Part shown: one piece after another, positions 58,516 to 64,000 of the stretch
Position numbering within the stretch: the stretch's first letter is position 1
How the letters are laid out: each line of letters starts with the position of its first letter
Assembly: GCA_964587835.1 (NCBI GenBank)
Contig: CAZPMN010000010.1
Location: 1 to 64,000, forward strand
Direction of reading: 5' to 3'
Source of the DNA: Erginobacter sp964587835
GTDB lineage: Bacteria > Auribacterota > Erginobacteria > Erginobacterales > Erginobacteraceae
DNA length: 64,000 bases
Notes under the pieces: model-generated
The model's input: the letters and a program-made list of their open reading frames with translations, nothing else
Database searches by the model: none
Told to the model about the DNA's origin: nothing
Translations under genes and position numbers: made by a program

Positions 58516-59316
58516 TCAGGCGGCGCCAGCGGGGGAACCGGAGCGGGAGAACTCGCGGCGGAGGGCGAGGAAGTTTTTCACGATCCGGAGAAGGATCCCC
58601 GGCATTTTCCGGGAGGGCAGCCCCGAGGAAGTGCCGAAGCGGCGGATCGTGTGGCTGACCGGCGTCTCGGCGACCCGGAAGCCGGCTCTCCGGGCCCGGA
58701 GGGTCAGTTCGGCGAAGACACAGTCCCGGAAGAGCCACTCCTGCCCGAGGAGATAAGCCGCCACCTCCCGGCGCATAACCCGGAAGCCGCAGTTGATATC
58801 CCGCAGCCGGACCCCGAAGAGGGCGGGGACCAGAATCCGGTTCATCACCCGCGAGATGGTATTCCGGAACCAGGAATCCTGGCGGTGTTCCTTGACACCG
58901 ATCACCATATCCGCCTCTCCGATCATCTCTTGCAACTTCCAGAAGTCAGCCTGGTCGTGCTGGCCGTCGGAGTCGGTGAAGAATATGAAGTCGGACCGGG
59001 CCGCCGCGTCCGAGAGGCCCCGGCGGAGGGCGGAGGTGTAGCCCTGCTTGCCGGGTTCCGTCAGCAGGGAAAAATCCATCCCGCCGCGAAGCCGTTCGAG
59101 GATCTCCCGGGTTCCGTCGGAGCTGCCGTCCTCCACCACCAGCAGCCGTCCGCCTGCCAGTCGGGAGAGGATCTGCCGGTGAATATCCCGAACCACCTCC
59201 TCGATTATCCCGGCCTCGTTGTGGGCCAGGGTCAGAACAGTCCAGCTGCCCGCCGGGGGGTGGGGGTCAGTAACGGCATCCGTCCGTCCAATATCGTCTG
59301 TCTGTGTTTCCATCAT
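58516..59316 (-). CDS. GT2 family glycosyltransferase (dolichyl-P-mannose synthase-like), 266 aa
   Basis: WTVLTLAHNEAGIIEEVV begins the GT-A fold. VVEDGSSDGTREIL and FFTDSDGQHDQADFW supply the acidic metal and nucleotide-sugar residues. INCGFRVMRREVAAYLL and FAELTLRARRAGFRV are typical of DPM1-like enzymes, which load a sugar onto polyprenyl phosphate. No C-terminal membrane helices are present, so this is a soluble or peripheral form. It is a candidate donor enzyme for the GT-C/YfhO proteins. The promoter at 59322-59350 places the start of the mRNA at the start codon. Confidence 0.9.
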   Translation of the reverse strand: MMETQTDDIGRTDAVTDPHPPAGSWTVLTLAHNEAGIIEEVVRDIHRQILSRLAGGRLLVVEDGSSDGTREILERLRGGMDFSLLTEPGKQGYTSALRRGLSDAAARSDFIFFTDSDGQHDQADFWKLQEMIGEADMVIGVKEHRQDSWFRNTISRVMNRILVPALFGVRLRDINCGFRVMRREVAAYLLGQEWLFRDCVFAELTLRARRAGFRVAETPVSHTIRRFGTSSGLPSRKMPGILLRIVKNFLALRREFSRSGSPAGAA

Positions 59317-59321
59317 CTAAT

Positions 59322-59350
59322 AGTGTAGATGAAGCCGGTTCGGGTAACAA
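59322..59350 (-). promoter_or_regulatory. Sigma70-type promoter giving a leaderless mRNA for the GT2 gene
   Basis: On the minus strand: TTGTTA (59345-59350), a 17-bp spacer, TACACT (59322-59327), then 5 nt to ATG 59316 (a second ATG follows directly). No Shine-Dalgarno fits. Confidence 0.55.
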
Positions 59351-59403
59351 GCTAAATGGGCAAAGGGGTTCGACCCCTTCCGGTCCCGTCCGCTACCATC
59401 ACT

Positions 59404-61296
59404 CTAATCCCCGGTTTTCTCCCCGGTTGCCAATCCGGCTTCGACCAGTGCCCGGGCGACATTTTCCGCCAGCAGCCGGGCTCCCGCCGGAGTGAAATGG
59501 CCGAAGTCTCCGGCAAAGAAGTCCGTGAAGTAGGTCTCGTAACCTTCGCGGGCGACCGCTTCGCGGAAATTTGCTTCGTTGTCCACCAAGGTCACCCCCT
59601 CCCGACCGGCCAGGATCCAGCGCAGGGGATCGAGGCTGCGCATCGGATACTGGACGGCGACCAGGGGAATCCCTCTTTCCCGCAGGAGGGAGTGAAGGCG
59701 TCGGTAATTGACGACCGTCATCCGCTTGGCCCTCTCTCCTCTGAGCTCTTCGGCCCGGAGGTAATACTCCGCCGCCTCTGCGGTTCTCCCCGTCATTTCC
59801 AGGACGGTGCCGAGCAGGCCCGGAGCCTTATCGTTGTCGGGGAACCGGGAGAGCGCCGTCCGCGCGGTCTGTTCCGCCGCCTCGTTTTTGCCCCGCGCCA
59901 GCTGGGTCTCGACGACCCGGGCATAAGCCCTCAGGTCGGACGGGGCGGCCAGCAGGGCTCTCTGGAAGATCTTCTCGGCCTGTTCTGTCCATCCCCGCTC
60001 AGCGTAATATCTTCCCAGCTCAAGATATGAATCGACCAGTCCGGGGTCACCGGCCGCCGCACTCTCCAGGTATCTTCGCGCTTCCGGTTCGTTTCCGAGC
60101 AGGTAATGGTGCCAGCCGATCTCCGCCCCGGCGGTCGGCTCCAAGCCATCCCCGCAGAGGTCGGGGACCGTTTCATCCCCCCCGGCCATATTGAGGAAGA
60201 ACGCCAGGCGGAGAACGACCGGCCGGTTTCCGGGATCGGTCTCCAGCGCCCGCCGGCAGATCCTGATCCCCGGCTCCGATGTCTTCTGCCAGATCAGTAC
60301 CTCGCTCAGCCGGGTCAGGGCCTGTGGGGAGAGGGGGAGAGGGAGGAAGAATTCCAGAAATTCATCTTCCAGGTCGTTATGGCAGCAGAAATCGGCGATC
60401 TCCCGATAGGCTTCCGTCGCCTCGGGTTCCAGAACCACCGCCTCCCGGTAGGCCTCCCAGGCTTCGGGGACCCGCCGGTCGTATAGCGTTCGGGCATAAT
60501 CCAGCAGCATCTCACGTTTTTCCAGGGGGGGGTAGGTGGCCTCCCGGATCAGGTCGAGCAGGATACGTTCGGCCTCTTCCCCCCGTCCGATTTCCCGGTA
60601 GAACCTGGCCGCCAGGTAGCGAAGCTCGGGATCGGCGGGGTTTTCCGCCAGGAGTGCCTCACAGACGGAGGTCCCCCGTTCGAACAGATCGTTCTCCCAG
60701 CAGCGGATGGCTTCCTCGCTGGTGATCGGCAGCGGAGGGGATTCATCTGCGTCCCGGGTCCGCCGGGCGGGCTCCCCGCCCCCGGAAGCTTTCTCTCGCG
60801 GAGTCCGGATATTTTCGATCAGGGCCCGGATTAATTTCAGGGTTTTCCAGCGGTCTCCGAGGGGAACCGGCTCCCCCTCGGAGACAGGGCCATCGATGAT
60901 CACTCTATCGTGGGCCGGGTCGTTTATCCCCATCATAACGACGACGATATCCGGGCGGTAGTTCTCCAGGTCGTCCTCGATCCGGGCGAGAATTCTTTGG
61001 GTTGTGATCGAGACCACCCCCCGGTTGACCACCGAAAAGATCTCTTCCCCCGCCCAGCGGTTGAGTATCTCCTCCATCCGCCGGGGGTAGTTCTCCATCA
61101 CGGTGGTGGACTCGCCGACGCAGAGAATGGTCTGCTTTCTTTCCTTTCTCAGAGCGGAGAGATTCTCCTTTTCCTGGAGAAAGGAGTAAGTAAAACCCGC
61201 CGCCCGCATCAGCAGTTCCACCAACAACAGTCCGAGTAAAATGCCGAAGAGGAGCAAAAGCGAATTCTGGAGGTATCTGGCACGGTTGAATTTCAT
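59404..61296 (-). CDS. Membrane-anchored SGNH protein with inserted TPR repeats, 630 aa
   Basis: One anchor helix (residues 11-33), then SGNH block I (CVGESTTVMENYP, Ser63), block II (NRGVVSITTQ) and an intact block III (VVMMGINDPAHD). About 300 residues of TPR-like helices (around 170-500) follow. A return to the SGNH fold ends with GDFGHFTPAGARLLAEN, giving Asp597 and His600 of the DxxH motif. All catalytic residues are present, unlike the paralogue at 32469. It lacks the discoidin-like tail of that protein. It is probably an esterase or O-acyltransferase acting on a surface glycan, with the TPR part as a docking platform. Confidence 0.82.
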   Translation of the reverse strand: MKFNRARYLQNSLLLLFGILLGLLLVELLMRAAGFTYSFLQEKENLSALRKERKQTILCVGESTTVMENYPRRMEEILNRWAGEEIFSVVNRGVVSITTQRILARIEDDLENYRPDIVVVMMGINDPAHDRVIIDGPVSEGEPVPLGDRWKTLKLIRALIENIRTPREKASGGGEPARRTRDADESPPLPITSEEAIRCWENDLFERGTSVCEALLAENPADPELRYLAARFYREIGRGEEAERILLDLIREATYPPLEKREMLLDYARTLYDRRVPEAWEAYREAVVLEPEATEAYREIADFCCHNDLEDEFLEFFLPLPLSPQALTRLSEVLIWQKTSEPGIRICRRALETDPGNRPVVLRLAFFLNMAGGDETVPDLCGDGLEPTAGAEIGWHHYLLGNEPEARRYLESAAAGDPGLVDSYLELGRYYAERGWTEQAEKIFQRALLAAPSDLRAYARVVETQLARGKNEAAEQTARTALSRFPDNDKAPGLLGTVLEMTGRTAEAAEYYLRAEELRGERAKRMTVVNYRRLHSLLRERGIPLVAVQYPMRSLDPLRWILAGREGVTLVDNEANFREAVAREGYETYFTDFFAGDFGHFTPAGARLLAENVARALVEAGLATGEKTGD

Positions 61297-61461
61297 AACT
61301 GGAATTCGAAAAAATCTTGAAACGAATCCTTCCTGATGACTGCTGATTACAGTCTCCCGGCCCGGCTCGCTCCGGAATCGGGATGTCTTGTCCGGGATGA
61401 CGTTCTGGAAACGGCCGTTAATATAAATGATTCAGACCGAAAGATGAATAGACAAACAATC

Positions 61462-61490
61462 TTGAGATAGTAACACCAGTTTAGTATACT
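61462..61490 (+). promoter_or_regulatory. Sigma70-type promoter upstream of the radical SAM genes
   Basis: TTGAGA (61462-61467), a 17-bp spacer, TATACT (61485-61490). The predicted leader to ATG 61617 is about 120 nt. Apart from this, the 61297-61616 interval shows no gene or repeat. Confidence 0.65.
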
Positions 61491-61616
61491 CGGATTATCA
61501 ATCGGCCGGATCCGTAACCGTTAAGGTTGAGAACGCGTGATTTCCGGCAATCCTGCGGGAAGGCTGGAGAGTGTTGGCCGTCATCCGAGAGAGAGTGGGC
61601 TGGATAACTGACCGGT

Positions 61617-63020
61617 ATGCGATTCTTATTCATTATCCCCAAACAGGAAGTCCCCCGTCCGATGTACACCGAGAAGGTCTGGCGGCAGTACACCCGCTCG
61701 GCCCAGGTCCTCCCCAACCTGCCCTCCGCTTACCTGGCGGCCTGGCTGGAGAAGGCGGGGATCGAGGTGAAGATCATCGACGCCTTCGCCGAACGGCTCT
61801 CCGTGGAAGAGACGGCCCGCCGGGCCCGGGAGTTCAACCCGCTGGCCGTCGGTTACAACCTGATTACCGAGAATTTCCTCGATACCCTGGGCGGAATCAG
61901 GGGGGTGAAGGAACTTACCGGAATCCCGACCATCGCCGGCGGACTCCATATGAGCCTTTACCCCGCCGAGACGTTGACCCATCCCGCCATCGACTACGGC
62001 GTGAACGGGGAGGGATGGAATACCCTGCCCGAACTGCTGGAATGCCTCGAGTCGGGTTCTGATCCGTCTTCGGTCCGGGGAATCTGTTATCGGGAAGAGG
62101 GGGAATACCGGGCGACTCCGCTTCGTCCGGACTCCCTGACCCTGGAAGACGTCCCCTTCCCGGCCCGGCATTTGCTCCCCAACGACCGTTACACCACGGT
62201 GATGAGCCGCCAGTGGCCGATTACCGTGATGGTCTCCGCGCTGGGGTGCCCCTTCCAGTGCGCCTACTGTGACGTCCCCCACGACCGTTACCAGGCCCGC
62301 TCGGCCGGTCACGTGGTGGCCGAGATGGAGGAGTGCGTCCAGAGATTCGGCATCCGCGAGATCTGGTTCCAGGACGAGAGCTTCACCATCGACCGGAACC
62401 GATCCGCCGAGATCAGCGAATCGCTTCTTTCCCGGGGCGTCAAAGTCAGGTGGTCGATCCGGACCCGCCCCGACCTGCTCGACCCGGAGACGCTGAAGCT
62501 GATGAAGCGGGCGGGGCTGATGAAGGTCCACCTCGGGGTGGAGTCGGGATCGCCGGAAGTCCTGGAAAGACTGAACCGGAAGATGGATCTGGAGACCATC
62601 CGCCGTGCGGTCCGCCTGGCCCGGGAGGAGGGGATCACTACACTGGGTTTCTTTATGATCGGGCTGCCCGGGGAGACCCCCGCCGACCTCCAGCGGACCA
62701 TCGAGCTGGCCCTGGAACTGGACTGCGACTACATCCAGGTCAACAAGTTCGTGCCCTGTCCGCCCTCGCCGCTCTACCGGGAACTGGTCGAAAATACCGG
62801 GATCGATTACTGGGCTGAATACACGAAGGGCAACGCGGAGATCATCAATGAGCTGGCGGGGATGGGCTCGACATTCACCCCCACTGAACTTGACCTCTGG
62901 CAGCGCCGTTTTTTTCGCAGGTACTATTACCGTCCCTCATACGTCTGGAGGCGCCTGAAAAGCGTGAGCTCGTTCCGGGAGTTGAGCAACCTGGCCGGGG
63001 GAGCCCTCTCGCTGCGTTGA
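61617..63020 (+). CDS. B12-binding-domain radical SAM protein, 467 aa
   Basis: Residues 1-150 form a cobalamin-binding-like Rossmann domain (LPSAYLAAWLEKAGIEVKIID, AVGYNLITENF, TIAGGLHMS, DYGVNGEGWNTL). The usual DxHxxG motif is absent, as in many members. The radical SAM core has Cys211-x3-Cys215-x2-Cys218 (LGCPFQCAYCDVP), WFQDESFTID, LGVESGSPEVLERLNR and FFMIGLPGET. The family methylates unactivated carbons or builds lipids and hopanoids (HpnP/BchE type). The C-terminal basic/aromatic tail (RRFFRRYYYRPSYVWRRL) probably binds membrane. The substrate is unknown; a lipid or lipid-linked sugar is plausible. Confidence 0.88.
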   Translation: MRFLFIIPKQEVPRPMYTEKVWRQYTRSAQVLPNLPSAYLAAWLEKAGIEVKIIDAFAERLSVEETARRAREFNPLAVGYNLITENFLDTLGGIRGVKELTGIPTIAGGLHMSLYPAETLTHPAIDYGVNGEGWNTLPELLECLESGSDPSSVRGICYREEGEYRATPLRPDSLTLEDVPFPARHLLPNDRYTTVMSRQWPITVMVSALGCPFQCAYCDVPHDRYQARSAGHVVAEMEECVQRFGIREIWFQDESFTIDRNRSAEISESLLSRGVKVRWSIRTRPDLLDPETLKLMKRAGLMKVHLGVESGSPEVLERLNRKMDLETIRRAVRLAREEGITTLGFFMIGLPGETPADLQRTIELALELDCDYIQVNKFVPCPPSPLYRELVENTGIDYWAEYTKGNAEIINELAGMGSTFTPTELDLWQRRFFRRYYYRPSYVWRRLKSVSSFRELSNLAGGALSLR

Positions 63021-63026
63021 TCGAAT

Positions 63027-64000
63027 ATGGAATGGCGACAGAAAATCGGCGCCCTGACCGGCGTGCTTCAGGCCAACCTCTTCGGCCGCCGCCGGCCCAT
63101 CTCCTGCCAGTACGCGATCACCAACCGCTGTCCCTGGCGGTGCCGCTACTGCAACGTGGAGAATACCACCCGCCAGGAGTGCAGCACGGAGGAAGCGCTG
63201 CGGATGATCGACGGCCTGGCCCGGGCGGGGGGGGTCCGGCTCCACCTGGTTGGGGGGGAGCCGATGATGAGGGACGACCTGGGAGAGGTAATCGGGTTCG
63301 CCAAGAGGCTCGGGCTTTACGTGACGATGGCCACCTCGGGCGTCCGGATCCCCGAGCTCTTCGATCAGGTCAGGGAGACGGATCTCTTCCTGATGAGTTT
63401 TGACGGCCCGGAAGAGATTCACGATTACCAGCGCAACCGGGGTTCTTACCGGGTCCTGTGCGAAGCGATGGATTGCCTGAAGAAAAACCGCAAGGAGTTC
63501 TGGACGACCACGGTGGTCACCCGGGCCAACATCGGACACATAGACTATGTCCTGGACACGGCGGCGGCGGAGGGTTTCATCTGCAATTTTCACCTGCTCT
63601 ACTCCAGCCCGGAGTCCGGCCGGATACCGGGGTACCTCCACCCCCGGTCCCCGGAAGCTTCCCTGGCTGCTTCCGGCGAGGAGTACCGCCGGCTGCTGGC
63701 CTACCTCCTGAAACGCAAGCGGACCGATCTCGCCGGCACCATCGGCGATTCGGTCTCCTACCTCCAGGCCCTTCTCGACTGGGGTGATCTCTCCCAGACC
63801 TACCGGCGGGAGAAGGATCGCCGGTACACCTGCTGGGCCGGACGGCTCTTCGCCTACATCGACTCCAACGGAGACCTCTATCCCTGCTGCGACGTGATCG
63901 GGAAGGTCCCGCCGAAAAACGTCCTGGAGATGGGGTTCCGGAAGGCATTTGCCGCCCTGCCCGTTCCCCCCTGTCAGTCCTGTATCGTGGCCTGCTACAC
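63027..64000 (+). CDS. Radical SAM/SPASM protein (3' end outside window)
   Basis: Starts 6 bp after the B12-type radical SAM gene, so the two are probably one operon. Cys35-x3-Cys39-x2-Cys42 in TNRCPWRCRYCNVE, LVGGEPMMRDDLG, LMSFDGPEEIHDYQRNRGS, and C-terminal cysteines (YTCWAGRLF, YPCCDVIG, PPCQSCIVACY). It is closest in design to the 31416 and 24752 proteins. The frame is open at the right edge after at least 324 residues, so only the last few codons are missing. Confidence 0.88.
   Translation, partial: MEWRQKIGALTGVLQANLFGRRRPISCQYAITNRCPWRCRYCNVENTTRQECSTEEALRMIDGLARAGGVRLHLVGGEPMMRDDLGEVIGFAKRLGLYVTMATSGVRIPELFDQVRETDLFLMSFDGPEEIHDYQRNRGSYRVLCEAMDCLKKNRKEFWTTTVVTRANIGHIDYVLDTAAAEGFICNFHLLYSSPESGRIPGYLHPRSPEASLAASGEEYRRLLAYLLKRKRTDLAGTIGDSVSYLQALLDWGDLSQTYRREKDRRYTCWAGRLFAYIDSNGDLYPCCDVIGKVPPKNVLEMGFRKAFAALPVPPCQSCIVACY

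Noticed and set aside
1..64000. tRNA, rRNA and known riboswitches
   Set aside because: No cloverleaf, rRNA or familiar riboswitch core was noticed on either strand. A covariance-model scan would be needed to exclude small RNAs.

Overview
The window is a GC-rich (roughly 60-65% by eye) stretch of a bacterial chromosome with no rRNA or tRNA gene that I can see. I cannot name the organism from sequence alone. The secreted protein with Thr-Pro-Ser linkers, the many SPASM radical SAM enzymes, the YfhO-type membrane proteins, the heptose-type kinase/nucleotidyltransferase and the heavy load of palindromic repeats suggest an uncultivated Gram-negative lineage (PVC/Omnitrophota-like is a guess).

Layout. 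1-17.2 kb reads almost entirely on the minus strand: the 5' part of a large secreted repeat protein, a 1085-aa YfhO-like protein, a GIY-YIG gene in a repeat field, two membrane-anchored F5/8-type (discoidin-like) proteins, three paralogous polytopic proteins, a bifunctional nucleotidyltransferase/PfkB kinase and a sugar epimerase. A FitAB/VapBC-type toxin-antitoxin pair sits on the plus strand inside this block. 17.3-32.4 kb reads on the plus strand: a split transketolase, five radical SAM/SPASM proteins, a GT2 glycosyltransferase, a YfhO protein, a DegT aminotransferase, a GT-C-like protein and two small repeat-flanked genes. 32.5-44.1 kb holds a divergent pair of an SGNH-TPR-discoidin protein and an MBOAT O-acyltransferase, then an epimerase, two DegT aminotransferases, a HEPN remnant with an MNT nucleotidyltransferase, a small membrane/winged-helix-like pair and another YfhO-like protein. 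44.4-46.6 kb holds a chimeric pseudogene and a complete but nonsense-mutated IS1380-type element with a 4-bp target duplication. 46.7-64 kb holds two GT-C-like proteins, a methyltransferase, three radical SAM proteins, a YfhO protein, an SGNH hydrolase, a membrane sulfatase-fold protein, a GT2 and a second SGNH-TPR protein.

Taken together this looks like a cell-surface glycan region: sugar precursor enzymes (transketolase, epimerases, aminotransferases, heptose-type kinase/nucleotidyltransferase), transferases (GT2, GT-C/YfhO), decorating enzymes (MBOAT, SGNH, sulfatase-fold) and many SPASM radical SAM enzymes of unknown substrate. I found no Wzx, Wzy or ABC exporter in the window.

The most unusual feature is the repeat landscape. 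At least five unrelated families (A-E) share one design: two inverted arms, placed just after, and often supplying, the stop codon of a gene. Three families each enclose a different small protein gene between their inverted arms: GIY-YIG in family A, GxxExxY in family B, and an S23-like four-helix bundle in family C. Empty pairs lie elsewhere, and two are inserted in frame inside membrane-protein genes. Other notable points are hairpins around the Shine-Dalgarno of two paralogues, promoters that predict leaderless mRNAs, and a reversed domain order in the HldE-like enzyme.
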